Below, one piece after another: positions 36,501 through 47,882 of a DNA stretch of 64,000 bases; the stretch's first letter is position 1; each line of letters begins with the position of its first letter. The stretch comes from Acanthopleura granulata (lineage: Eukaryota > Mollusca > Polyplacophora > Chitonida > Chitonidae). The notes beneath the pieces are model-generated. The model ran no database searches. It worked only from the letters and a program-made list of their open reading frames with translations, and had not been told where the DNA came from. Location: contig JABBOT010000014.1 of assembly GCA_016165875.1 (NCBI GenBank), forward strand, positions 1,490,341 to 1,554,340, read 5' to 3'. Both the position numbers and the translations under genes were made by a program.

Positions 36501-37931
36501 AAACAGTGTACCGAGAACGGAAAAACGTACAATGCCGGTGACACATTCCAAGCATCGGATGGCTGCAACACATGTAGATGTACGGAAACCGGAGCTGTGG
36601 TGTGCACACAAAAGGCCTGTATACCTCCGAAACAGTGTACACACAACGGACAAACGTACAATGCTGGGGACTCATTTACAGCATCGGACGGTTGCAACAC
36701 ATGTAGATGTACGGAAACCGGAGCTGTGGCCTGCACACTGAAGGCCTGTGTACCTCCGAAACAGTGTACACACAACGGACAAACGTACAATGCTGGGGAC
36801 TCATTTACAGCATCGGACGGTTGCAACACATGTAGATGTACGGAAACCGGAGCTGTGGCCTGCACACAAAAGGACTGTGTACCTCCGAAACAGTGTACAC
36901 ACAACGGAAAAACGTACAATGCTGGGGACTCATTTACAGCATCGGACGGTTGCAACACATGTAGATGTACGGAAACCGGAGCTGTGGCCTGCACACTAAA
37001 AGCCTGTGTACCTCCGAAACAGTGTACCGAGAACGGAAAAACGTACAATGCTGGGGACTCATTTACAGCATCGGACGGCTGCAACACATGTAGATGTACG
37101 GAAACCGGAGCTGTGGTCTGCACACTGAAGGCCTGTGTACCTCCGAAACAGTGTACAGTCAACGGACAAACGTACAATGCTGGGGACTCATTTACAGCAT
37201 CGGACGGTTGCAACACATGTAGATGTACGGAAACCGGAGCTGTGGTCTGCACACTGAAGGCCTGTGTACCTCCGAAACAGTGCACAGACAACGGACAAAC
37301 GTACAATGCCGGTGACACATTCCAAGCATCGGACGGCTGCAACACATGTAGATGTACGGAATCCGGAGCTGTGGCCTGCACACAAAAGGCCTGTATACCT
37401 CCGAAACAGTGTACACACAACGGACAAACGTACAATGCTGGGGACTCATTTACAGCATCGGATGGCTGCAACACATGTAGATGTACGGAATCCGGAGCCG
37501 TGGCCTGCACACAAAAGGTCTGTGTACCTCCGAAACAGTGTACACACAACGGACAAACGTACAATGCTGGGGACTCATTTACAGCATCGGATGGCTGCAA
37601 CACATGTAGATGTACGGAATCCGGAGCCGTGGCCTGCACACAAAAGGTCTGTGTACCTCCGAAACAGTGTACAACCAACGGAAAAACGTACAATGCTGGG
37701 GATTCATTTACAGCATCGGACGGCTGCAACACATGTAGATGTACGGAATCCGGAGCTGTCGCCTGCACAAAAAAGGCTTGTGTACCTCCGAAACAGTGTA
37801 CCGAGAACGGAAAAACCTACAATGCTGGGGACTCATTTACAGCATCGGATGGCTGCAACACATGTAGATGTACGGAGACTGGAGTTCTGGCCTGCACACA
37901 AGTGGCGTGTGCATTGTATGGATTTCGTTAA
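27543..37931 (+). CDS. Giant secreted pacifastin-like repeat protein, gene 2 (about 51 domains)
   Basis: The exons are 27543-27582, 27910-27924, 30178-30259, 30969-31015 and 31431-37931, with the same phases as gene 1. The encoded parts are the signal peptide MSPIAVTFFVLFGGVLAQ, the eight-cysteine module (CPPEKPFTECAYHPCIAKAC, then a CGGC core) and about 51 domains of 43 residues. Domains 1-4 and 9-51 are intact. Domains 5-8 (about 32031-32300) carry several small deletions totalling 92 nt, which moves the frame. After that, 43 domains (32376-37931) are read without interruption. If the lesion is an assembly artefact, the product would be about 2,250 residues with some 300 cysteines. The presumed P1 in domains 9-51 is Gln 29 times, Leu 13 times and Lys once. 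The C-terminus is ALYGFR. Secretion and protease inhibition are inferred; a structural or adhesive secretion is the alternative. Confidence 0.75.
28748..28800. repeat. Short hairpin in intron 2 of gene 2
   Basis: ggaccatattgat and atcaatatggtcc form a perfect 13-bp inverted repeat. It begins a segment present in units 2 and 3 and missing from unit 1; in unit 3 the left arm is mutated. Confidence 0.6.
30355..30500 (+). mobile_element. SINE family 1 3' fragment in intron 3 of gene 2
   Basis: Orthologous to 12655-12800, followed by the same B-box-like ggttcgaatcc. Confidence 0.7.
31431..37931 (+). repeat. Coding array of about 51 domain repeats of 129 nt
   Basis: Repeat starts fall exactly every 129 nt from 31436 to 31952 and from 32376 to the last repeat at 37794. 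A ten-repeat block is duplicated: repeats 18-27 match 28-37. Repeats 12-15 match 37-40. Variable sites are the two residues after the first Cys (TE, TH, TV, TD, TT, IN), GDSF versus GDTFQ, E[T/S/N/A]G and the residue after C-T. Confidence 0.95.
32031..32300 (+). other. Frame-shifting cluster of deletions in the gene 2 array
   Basis: Relative to neighbouring repeats the differences are almost all missing bases. They include 3 nt before the tccggagctg at 32033, losses around cctgaggcc, loss of most of the NGKTYNAG segment at about 32080, loss of a cysteine codon at 32224 (GAVGTQ), 5 nt at about 32265 and 3 nt at about 32300. The spacing from repeat 5 to repeat 9 is 424 nt where 516 is expected. 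No premature stop appears in the remaining 43 repeats. Confidence 0.85.
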
Positions 37932-38126
37932 AGAGTACATCCGATTCCTCTGTTCTTGCCATGTCTTTTTTTATTTAATAGGAAGAAAACGAAACACTGA
38001 AGGATTGAAATCATAATGAACCTGAACTCAACGGAACAATAGAAAACTCTTAAGAAAACGGATCAGAAAAACAGGACAGAATGAAATGGAGCGAAAGAAA
38101 GAAAACAAAGCGGATACGAGATATGC

Positions 38127-38560
38127 TCATGTCCGGAAGACGATTATTAAGTAGACCTTAAACATCTGATCCTTCTGCTCGGTAGGCCTCAGTCTTATAT
38201 TGTCTGGCGTCCACAGGCCTCTGGCTTAAACTATCTGGCATCCACAGGCCTCTGGCTTCAACCATCTGACGTCTACCCCACCATAACATGCCCACCAGGG
38301 ACATGGACCTTGGCATACTGTGGCCTTCAGTGTGGACATAAACAGTATCTTTTCGAGTTCTTATAAAACACAGGTCTTAGAAATTGCATTTCATCTGAGA
38401 GGAATTGTCTCTGCACATCATTCTAAAATACTTTGTAACTCCAAAAAATCAATAACCCATGCCGTCGTAATAGCACAGCAATATATCTTTTCACGTTTGC
38501 CGCTATCATATATGACAACGATATAGAAAGCGTCCTGATATTTTATTGAAATAGGTGTTA
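38127..38560. other. Downstream segment present in units 2 and 3 only
   Basis: About 420 nt after gene 2 has a match at 54690-55105 and is missing from unit 1. It includes 2.5 copies of a 31-nt tandem repeat (tctggcgtccacaggcctct) at 38200-38276. Confidence 0.6.
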
Positions 38561-38669
38561 GTGTGAAAAGAACAGAAGTGTGATATTTGACAGCACTGAA
38601 TCTTTTTTAGTCAAAGGGACATTTATTGTGTGCATTTCTAAATCACAGCGCGTTTGTCTTGATAAATGG

Positions 38670-38675
38670 AATAAA
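38670..38675 (+). other. Candidate polyadenylation signal, gene 2
   Basis: AATAAA about 740 nt after the stop, at the position matching 15097 in unit 1. Confidence 0.35.
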
Positions 38676-38737
38676 ATGTACAATAGAAATGTGTATTGTC
38701 AGCCATGGTTTTCTTGTCGCGAATGTTTGTAGTTAAA

Positions 38738-38970
38738 CATTTATTTATCTGATTGGTGTTTGACGTAGACCAGCATTATAGTGGGAGTAAAATGGGCAGA
38801 GCCAGGGGAATCCCACGGCCATCCGCAGGTTGCTGACTGACCTTCCCACGTACAGCCGGAGAGGAGACAAACCTGAGCTGGATTTGAACTCACAGCAAAG
38901 GCACTGGTGAGAGGTACCTGGGTCATTACGCCGCGCTGGCCCGTTAAACCCTGAGCCACGGAGGCCGCTG
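38738..38970 (-). mobile_element. SINE family 1, reverse orientation (unit 2)
   Basis: Orthologous to 15164-15395. Confidence 0.8.
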
Positions 38971-38983
38971 TGCGACTGTTTGT

Positions 38984-39135
38984 GGTTTATTTATTTAGTT
39001 GATTGATGTTTTACGCGGTACTGAAGAATATTTCACTTCAACGACGGTGGCCAGCATTATGGTGGGATTAAACCGGACAGAGCACGGGAGAAACCCACGA
39101 CCATCCGCAGATTGCTGGCAGACCTTCCCGCGAAT
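38984..39135 (-). mobile_element. SINE family 1 fragment (unit 2)
   Basis: Orthologous to 15412-15560. Confidence 0.75.
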
Positions 39136-39517
39136 GTTTGTTGGCAATTTGAGTGTTTAGTATGGAGAGCGGCAGGCGTTACACGCTAGACCCAACTTTT
39201 ACGGCCAGAGGCAATTTGGCACATATATTGCTCATTGTATATCTCCTACACACCTCATTCCACATTGTTTACAACCACTGATCTCCTCTCAAAGTTCTTT
39301 GCTTAATAAAAAGACAGCAAAAAATTATATATGCAGGGTAAATTGTACGAATAATAGTATGTTCGCCAAGGAACTATATTTTTCAGTAAAAATTAATTTT
39401 TCACGTACGATAATTTTCTCTAAACAATAATTCATCATCAAGACACCAACGTGTTTTGTAAGATGATTGGTTTAGTTGTAAAAATACGCAGTGTTCTTAG
39501 AAACGTCCCGACCGAAA

Positions 39518-39614
39518 GTGCGTTCAGCTGTTCACTTATAGTGTTGTGAAAGTGCGTTCAGCTTTAAACTTATAGTGTTGAGAAAGTGCGTTCAGCTTTA
39601 GACGTATAGTGTTG
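39518..39614. repeat. 34-nt minisatellite, about 3 copies (unit 2)
   Basis: Same locus and flanks as 15948-16350, contracted. The copies are slightly diverged (ttcacttatag, gacgtatag). Confidence 0.9.
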
Positions 39615-39921
39615 CACATTTCCTGCAGTTCCATAAAAATCATTTATTACAACTATTTATGGGAAATTCGCAACTGTAATATGCTAAAATATGTACCTGG
39701 TTAATAACTGCACTTCTTCTTGTACCTGTTCCCACCACATACAAATTCAAGTGCAAAATTGTTAACATTAATAAACGCCCATAAGTGGCATTTTCCAATT
39801 ATTACATTAGTATAATCAAGAGAATGCCAGAGCTTCGTCTCTCGTCGTATACATGAGGAACGACAGCACGTTGAACCGAGTTCATTCGGGTATAGAAACA
39901 TAATATGAGGTGGTGGAAGGC

Positions 39922-40215
39922 GGGGCCTCCTCTGTGGCCCGGGGGCTAACGAGCCAGCACCGCGTAATAAACCAGGTACCTTTTACCATTGCGGTCGCTG
40001 TGAATTCAAATCTAGATTACAGTCGTTTCGTCCAGCTCAGGACGACTTCCTCTCCGGCCGGAAGTGAGAAGATCCACTGACTTGCGGATGGCCGTGGGTT
40101 TCCCCCCGGCTCTGCTCGGTTTCCTTCCACCACAGTGCTGTATGGTCTCTGTAGTGTGAGTGAAATATTCTTGAGCTCACCGTTAAACTCAAACCAAACA
40201 AATAAACAAATAAAT
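39922..40215 (+). mobile_element. SINE family 1, divergent head (unit 2)
   Basis: Orthologous to 16664-16955. Confidence 0.7.
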
Positions 40216-41088
40216 AATCTTGATATCAGCGAGTATAGCCAATCATAAGGAAGAAATGCCCAGGAGACAAGAAAAGCGTCATATATACGTCATGTTATGA
40301 AATTTAAAGCTTTAACATCATGAACGAATCCATGTGTGATCTAGACAAGTGAACTGTACAGGAGATTAAAAATTAACATTAGTAAACTATTAAGCTTTAT
40401 AGAAAGTTGGTCTGGCAAATGCGATGATTACAGGCTTTTGTATGCAGTGCCGACAGGTGCTGGAAAGTCACTGTGCTTCAATGCCCTCCAGCTGACTCGA
40501 TCGGCTGAAAGTCACAACAACAACAGCACATCCACCAGTTGTTGGGATATACTGGCTGGCAAAAAGCACTTTTATACTACTACAGGTCTGTCTCTGCAGC
40601 ATACAAGAGGATAACCTTACTGCCAATGGGTTTCTGGCAATAGGTGTAAATGGGTAATTGAGTCCGGATGATGGCCTCCATCACGTTTAGTGCTGTGACG
40701 CAGCCCTAGATATTCCGTGGTCAATAAGCATCTGTACCTATCTTGTTAAGCCTGTCAGAAAGCAATCGTATAAAACTTGACATATACGTTGACGGTCAAA
40801 ATGTGGAGCTTCGTCTGCCAGAAGCTGTTATGGGTGAATGGAAAAGTCAAATCTTACGAATGAGGCGTAAATGGAAACTTTCCTTCTGGCTTCAGAAGTC
40901 AATTGACAAGAAATGATCGATTGATTTACCCCTTTTCGGATTAGCGCTAGCAAGATTACAGGCGTTTCGTCCAGCTCCAGATGGCTTCCTCTCCTGCCAT
41001 ATATAGGAAAGTCTGTCACCGGATTGCGGATGGCCCTGTCATGATTTGTAGTTTCGCTCCTGTTGGTATAAGGGTACAACTTATCTGA
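40216..41088. other. Noncoding part of unit 2
   Basis: Matches 16956-17825; no exon supported. An 83-codon minus-strand frame at 40828-41079 overlaps a partial SINE body. Confidence 0.4.
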
Positions 41089-41510
41089 GGGGGTCCGGTG
41101 GCCAAGAAGCTTAGAGCGTCAGTGCAGCCTAATGACTCTGTAGCTTCTCACAAATGCGATCGCCGTGAGTTCAAACCCCTGGCTTCCTCACCGGTCGTAC
41201 ACTCGTAGGAGAAAAAGTTCAACATAAAAACGTATAGGATTCTTTGGCGTGAGGCAATAGGGGAACACTTTCTGGTTCGACATAGAGCCCTTTGAAAATG
41301 GGTTCATTAAAGAACCCTTTTGAGAGGGTTCTGTATCCAAACCCTTTATTCCTTGATGAGCAATATATGGTTCTTTCAGATCATTTTTAGGAGCGTTCTT
41401 TAATGAACCCTGCCTTGATTTAAGAGCCACATATGAAATGAGCCATTAGAAGCTCTTCCAAGAACCTTCTATAGGTCTATAGAACCGTCCTAGGTTCCGT
41501 ATTCAATCCT
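41089..41510 (+). repeat. SINE head plus GAACC-rich repeat (unit 2)
   Basis: Orthologous to 17826-18245, with the same chimeric junction at ccggtcgtac. Confidence 0.5.
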
Positions 41511-41856
41511 TATGAACAGTAGCACGTTTTTTCCGAAAGAGCTCATTTCTCTCTGGCAGATTTGTAAATCACCAAGATGAAAATAGCTTAGTACCAGTAA
41601 CCAGTTCAAACCACGCGTTTGGAGATTTGTACACCCATACATTTCTAGAACAGAGTGTAAATCACCAACCACAGAAATTCAGGTAGTGCAAATTATCCTT
41701 ATCTCGGACAAAAGTATATTATCCAAAAGTATTCAACAGTCTGCATGTCCAAAGAATAAACAAATTTTCTGGTCGTTTTATACTCTCCAGCAAGCAGTAC
41801 ATTTCACCGATTATGAAATACCTTTCCAAAATTGTAATAAAACATAATCTGAAATT

Positions 41857-42210
41857 CGGGGGGCCTCCGTGGCTCAGTCGGTTAGCGCGCTAACGCAGCG
41901 CAATGACCGAAGCCTCCCACCAATGCGGTCGCGGTGAGTTCAAAATAACTGAGAGGTTAGAGCAAGGAAACAGGATCCGTCGGCCCAGTGTAATGTAGCT
42001 GGCTGGGTGTCATCTTTGATGTCATCGGCTTGAAGCTCATGCTGGCTTCCTCTTCGGCAGTATGTGGGAAAGTCTGCCAGCAACCTTCGGATGGTCGTGA
42101 GTTTCCCCCGGGCTCTGCCCGCTTTCCTCCCACCATAATGTTGGCTGCCGTCGTATAAGTGAAATATTCTTGAGTACGGCGTAAAACACCAATCAAATAA
42201 ATAAATAAAC
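41857..42210 (+). mobile_element. SINE family 1/2 mosaic (unit 2)
   Basis: The head is better kept than in unit 1 (ctcagtcggttagcgcgcta). Flanking ataatctgaaatt copies at about 41842-41854 and 42214-42226 look like target duplications. Confidence 0.85.
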
Positions 42211-42673
42211 AAATAATCTGAAATTGCTACTATTATAATAACAAATAGTACTGAGTATGACTATTCATTCATTACATACCTGTAGATAATGAACTTCAAA
42301 TCCCTTTCTGCTATCATCATTAGATAATGCATGAAGAAAAACAAAACATGCCATTTAAGAATAAGAATAATAACAAATAAACACACATGTGATTGAAGAC
42401 AGTTTCTATTAAAGTACAACAAGATATTTGCAACAGGACAAGCAGTCAGTCTACATGAGACACATTCAAAGCCTGCGACATTCTTTCATATTAACTGCAA
42501 ATTTAAACTCTTCCACATTTGCTTTACTAAACTAAACAAGACTAGAAAAAAAGTTATTACTTCTTAAACACAAAAACGAACTAGATATAATCAAATAAAA
42601 CAAACCTAATTAACCCTGAACTTAAACGCAACTTCTTGGCTCATGATCTGGTGTGGGTTTAAGTGGGAGAAGT

Positions 42674-42961
42674 TCACAGTAAGGAGTTATACACTCGTTT
42701 TAATGTAATATTCAGGGGAATAGCCTTCGTTTTTAGAACAAAATGTTCCAAAAAGCAAACGGTTTTCTTCAGTCCTGAAGGATATTGTATCCCATACACA
42801 TAATAAGTTGAAAAGAGAGCTGCTAGAGCCATTGACAGATCAATGGATGTATCCTCAACCAACATCACAGAGTTGTCCATTCTGATGTTCGTGCGATCCG
42901 GCCTCAGGGTGCTGGTTGTGGTTCCAGTCAAGACTACAGTCGGTGTGGGAACCTTTGGGGC
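42674..42961 (-). CDS. Minus-strand terminal exon candidate (unit 2)
   Basis: Ninety-six codons including the stop, in phase 0 after a good acceptor (tttttgcag). The sequence starts APKVPTP and ends RVYNSLL. It is hydrophobic in the middle (LSMALAALFSTYYVYGIQYP). The frame, length and stop are the same in all three units. Upstream exons are not identified, and the family is unknown to me. Confidence 0.4.
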   Translation of the reverse strand, partial: APKVPTPTVVLTGTTTSTLRPDRTNIRMDNSVMLVEDTSIDLSMALAALFSTYYVYGIQYPSGLKKTVCFLEHFVLKTKAIPLNITLKRVYNSLL

Positions 42962-43685
42962 CTGCAAAAAATGATTGGACTATATGTCTTAAACGTTATT
43001 ATACATGTATGTGTGAAGTTCGACATATTTTTTAGGGTTGGTCAACTTAGTCGAAGTACAGGTATACATTTTACACAGTATAAAATCCTTTATACAATTA
43101 GGTAATACTGTTCAACATTTTAAGACAAACTCCCAGAGTGGAGAATGAAAAAAAAACAAAAACAAAAACCAAAAACAGCCAGCATTAAACAACAGACCTG
43201 GTGAATAAAACATGCTCACAGTAAACTATTTACTGAGCTTTGAATGTCTGGAACAACCTGTTTATGAGTAGACATTTAAAGTTCAATAAGTACAGGAAAA
43301 CTTCAGCAGTCCATTAAGAAACAACTTGAGCAGACTTTGTCCACAGCAAAAAGAGCTGAAGCGGAAAAGTGATGGCAGTAGCAATATGGCTGCGCTCAAT
43401 GTTAAACCTATAAGAAAGTAAACAGACATCAATGAGAAATATGGCTGCATTAAGTGTTGAATCTATCAAGACTTAAACAAGCACCAATAAGCGTTGTCAC
43501 ATAAATATGCCTTAATTCCTCTAATTATTGGGACATATTAGTCATACTGAAAACAAAATATTAGTCACTTTTTTCTCTGGGGTTTAGCTCACACTGTCCG
43601 ATATGTCGCATCAACGCGTCACATTCAACTGGCGTTTAAATCCGATATTTCATGGATGGTTGATTGCCGTTGATCTAACGTTCCT

Positions 43686-43687
<2 letters not shown>

Positions 43688-43729
<42 letters not shown>
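43688..43729. repeat. (TA)n microsatellite at the unit 2-3 junction
   Basis: About 21 TA dinucleotides begin exactly where similarity to the end of unit 1 stops (gttccttg). Confidence 0.95.
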
Positions 43730-43736
<7 letters not shown>

Positions 43737-43737
43737 T

Positions 43738-44045
43738 GACCACCTCGGTGGCATGGTGTTTCGAGCGTAAGGCTCTAGGTCGGGAGATCCGGGACCAAAC
43801 CCCGGTCGGGTCTCACCAAACACTTTAAATATGTTATATGTACCTGCCTCGCTCAGTACTGTGAGGTTACAGCAAGGAAATATGAGTGGTCGGCCCGGTG
43901 TCAATAAAATGGGTGGGGTGTCATGTCTGGTGTCTTCAGCATGGTGTTCCATTGGCGGCAGCACTCGCCAATGGAACACATTCCATTATATAAATATACA
44001 CATTCTAAGGATTCCGGGCCATAATTTGATGTTTCTGTAGATTTT
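43738..44045 (+). mobile_element. SINE family 2, 5' part, at the unit 2-3 junction
   Basis: The tRNA-like head (cggtggcatggtgtttcgagc, B-box-like gggaccaaaccccgg) and middle block are present, but the shared 3' tail is missing. The element stops where unit 3 begins (gggtataacaggg). A partial self-inverted bit (gcactcgccaatggaacac versus gtgttccattggcggcagc) lies at 43940-43982. Confidence 0.75.
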
Positions 44046-44720
44046 TTTGGGTATAACAGGGCCAGTTACGTCATCAGGTTGTCTCAGAGACAATTGTATG
44101 CCGTCCAGTCATTCAAAGCAAGGATGGTTCACCATATCATCGAACATCCTATTTTGATTTCACGCATGACTTATTTTTCAGATATCGCCACCTTGTACGA
44201 AATGGAAAATGTCAAAAGTAAGTACGTCGTTAATGTCATAGATACAGGATTTTGAGGTCATTTCGTGACTAAAAGGGAGAGAAAAAGAAAAAAAAAGACA
44301 TACAATGCGCATTTCGATACCCCCACGCACGACACTCTGTAAAGTATTTAAATAAACGAGCATTGTTTGTTGATGTATAAAGACTGAAGGCGATCAGTCA
44401 AAGCTTGATGAGATCTGAAGACAGAGGGACAAATCAGACAGACTTTTCTCTGAACAGAGGTAGGTTATGGCTTTGGATTCTACTGTTCTACATTCTCACT
44501 CTATACACTACGTCATTATTTTCTTTAAATATCAAAGGTAAATTTAACATTTAGAAGATAGTTTTATTTATAATAATGGGTAAACATGTCGAATTATTTT
44601 ATATGGAGGCCATAAATTTACGACGGTTTATGTTATGTAGTAATGTAAAATTTTTACTTTGAAAAATATGTAGATAAAGGTGAAGGAAGCTACATGGATG
44701 AAAGCCAGGAATCCTGTCAC

Positions 44721-45240
44721 ACCGTGTTGTGTAATAATGCAGGACTGATGTAACACCCACCGTGTAATGTAATAATATTTTCCATGTTATCTATCCGTAA
44801 TATCGCCACGTAAGGTACAGTCAGGGAGATATATAAACAGCGGAGGTAATTGTAACCAAGAGATTGTCAGGGATAATGCTACATTTATGTTGATAACGAC
44901 TGCCTTTGATGGACACACCCTTACGATTTATAGTTCAAGAGCAACTTACCGGAGGTCTGGGGATTCCATTGGCCACTGACGCGTATTCTGTTCTAAAGAG
45001 CTATAAGATACACACAGATTCCCTCAAGCACTTGAGTAACCACATAATAATGTATATATCTGTTGCTATGCACGTTATTACATTCCCCCGAAATTTTATT
45101 ACAAAACCAGGGGACTGGTTTTATTAGATAACACTGCAAGTTTTATTACATTGCGCGGTGATATTACATAACAGTGAAATTTTTATTACATTACTCGGTT
45201 GGTGTTCCATTACTCGTGAATTGTTACATAACATGGTGCA
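44721..45240. mobile_element. Foldback element, unit 3 copy
   Basis: The left arm is at about 44721-44800 and the right arm at about 45075-45240. It shares the extended right arm with unit 2. Confidence 0.55.
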
Positions 45241-46280
45241 ACAAAGACCTCACTAAACAGGAACGGTGGCCTACGCTCCCGACTTTCAAACATATGAAAC
45301 CAAAATATGAAAGAACTAAACAGATGTCAGAAACTGAATTTACCATGAATTATTAACAAAATAGATCACCTTCTACAGGTTACAGCCCGAGTTATGAGCT
45401 CTATTTACAGATTTTTTCTGTATATGTACAGCTTTTATACGTTTTATTACCATTCTCTATTGAAGACACTTTGGTGAGTGTAGCAACGTTAGAAGTTGTT
45501 CAATATATATCCGGTTGATCAGATTTGGTGTTATTCAGTCTATACCCAGACGGCTCAAAATATCCATTCCTACATAGAGATGAATGGTTTTCAAATGAAA
45601 TGTCTGCTGTGAAATTTCTGCCGTGAATAAAAAGAAGGCTGGATTCCAGCTCTTGCTGTTTACGCTTCGACTTTATGTCAGGCTGTTTTGTCTGTAATCA
45701 GACATATGGTGGTACAATGGATAAACACATGAATAACTAAATAGATAGCTAGACAGATAAATGAATAAATAATGCTCAAGCATTCTATTTCTTCAGAGAC
45801 AGAGAATCTGTAAAATTGCTCTTATACATGTATGCAGCGAACACTTCCAGCCAACACTTCTACAGACCCTTTAACAAGGATTTGTTTGTACCCATGCGTG
45901 TTGAGAAGTGATTAGATTCTGGTCCTGAACTTAGCGGTGACATGGACAAATGATACATACCTGTGTTATATATGTACCTCGACATTCCTGTTGTTGTTAG
46001 GCTGGGATAGACTGGTTCAACACGCCTCAGGACATTTGTTTACTGTTTGGGACTTGACAAAGTGTATTAAGTGCGACACTCTCTGTAAGTTAATTGGACT
46101 TTTTTCTACGTGTTTGAAGTCTTGTTTTTGTTGTCGTATTTTTTGTAAAAGATTATCAAGCCTTGAGACTTTATGCACTGGTCGCTCCAGGCCGATGTAC
46201 ACTGCGTGGTTTTCTTAAATCGATTGAAACTCGGTTATTCTAACTAGAACAGGCCAAGCGTGAAATACCTTTTATCTTCG

Positions 46281-46413
46281 AAGATAACGGTGTACAGTCC
46301 AGCTTACATCATAGCTATATGACGTCCATCGGACACGATAGCTATTTAAAGTCCATCTTACAGGACAGCGATGCCAAGTCTACCTAGCATGATGACAGTG
46401 TGAGGCCTACCTT
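46281..46413. repeat. 27-nt tandem repeat, five copies (unit 3)
   Basis: Same contracted form and same left junction as in unit 2. Confidence 0.8.
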
Positions 46414-47097
46414 AAGCACGGGATAAAGATTTGAACCCACCTTTCACAATACCACATGAAGTCCGCCTTAAAGGATGCAATACAGTATAGCATCAACAGT
46501 ATATTATACTGCCCTCCATTAACGCAGTACACGTGATCACACGTGAGTTTAGGTTAAGGGCAAATCTACATGCTCGGGTGTCCACCTCATACGATGGGGA
46601 TGTGAAGTCTACCTCAATCGACAGCGATAGAGTAAATATCAGCAACCGATGTATACGGTTTTACATCAATGTAGTATACCTTTGAGTCTAAACAAGTGCT
46701 ATTCTACATTCTACATTTATTTTGAAGTCATATCACGCTTTGCATCAAATGAAAACCCGAAATCCTGCAATTGCAGATGGATACGTGCACACAGTCATGA
46801 TGAAGACAAACGCATTTGTATTGCACAGACAGAAACAATAGACTAGTAGTTTACAGTATGACAAGGAGAAACTCAACATAAATCTAACCTGTCAGACCAC
46901 TTTGTATTTACTTTTTTTCCCGTTCCTTCAATTAGTGTTTTGCGTGATTTCTAACAGAATTTCGCCTTTTCTACATCGTATAGATTTTTCATTGGAGAAG
47001 AGCATACTTGGCGACTGTGCCAAACCCCCTGTTAGAAACCCTTTTAAGCGATATGACTAATACATTTATCTGTGCTTGAATTTGTCTTTTTGCTCAT

Positions 47098-47345
47098 GTA
47101 TTTATTTATTTATTTATTTATTTGATTGGTGTTTTATCCTGTACACCGTAGATTTCACTTACACTATGGTAACCAGCATTTTAGTGGGAGGAAACCGGAC
47201 GGAATCTACGGCCATCCGCAGGTAGCTGGTGGACCTTCTCAGCTGCGACTGGAGCTGAAGCCAGCTTGAACTGGGCTTGGACTCACAGCGATCGCATTGG
47301 TCACAGGCACCTGGATCATTTACACTGCACCAAAGCGCTATCTCC
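47098..47345 (-). mobile_element. SINE family 1, reverse orientation (unit 3)
   Basis: Orthologous to 9267-9500, with a longer atttattt tail. Confidence 0.75.
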
Positions 47346-47882
47346 CTCACCCTGTTTTTCGTATGGGAAATTTTCAACATTTGTCTTTTTAGTAATATAT
47401 TTCAGGAATTTAGCTCAAATATACACATAAATGTTTCGAACTTCCATTATATCAATAGGACATCCCAAACACCTGCTATACTTAAAATGCTCTAAAATGT
47501 CAGTATTTACAAATTTGTGTCTTCCTCTCAATTCACCGCTTTTCAGACAGATCAGTAGCAGGTCTACATGTATATATGCAACATTCTCGATCATTAATTG
47601 ATTGTATGAGTGATGGATTAATTGACTTTTAGTCTTGATCAGCAAGTGACATAATACAGAAACAGACCACCTTAATAAAGATCTGGCCAGTGGAAAGCTA
47701 TCCACAGGTTGCTTTGTCCAAAAACAGGCCTACAAAAAATTGTGGAGTTAAAAAGATACAGACAGGGTAATCAGATTATATCATAGAGTGACAAAATGAC
47801 ACTATTAACGTAAAATAGCTTGTTTCTGTCATTTTCTCGCTCTTTCAGTTGGATAAATACCAGCCAGTGGTGCTCCTAAACA

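Larger units (their letters stand above)
21639..43687 (+). repeat. Segmental duplication, unit 2
   Basis: Collinear with unit 1 over its whole length. It is longer because of a 51-domain gene array and a 1.65-kb Penelope-like insertion. It shares with unit 3 the loss of about 450 nt before the 27-nt repeat. Both also carry extra sequence in intron 2 and downstream of the gene that unit 1 lacks. Confidence 0.9.

Noticed and set aside
36269..37768. Antisense 499-codon open frame and similar minus-strand frames across the arrays
   Set aside because: They mirror the 129-nt coding repeat, lack a signal peptide or splice context, and arise automatically from a repeat length divisible by three.
31479..37931. 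Alternative + strand frames such as those with THLQHRTAATHVDVRKPE
   Set aside because: Shadow frames of the cysteine-rich repeat. Only the CNTCRC frame connects to the signal-peptide exons in phase.
31436..37931. CRISPR-like array of regular repeats
   Set aside because: The period is 129 nt with no unique spacers; the whole unit is coding and conserved, and the genome is eukaryotic.
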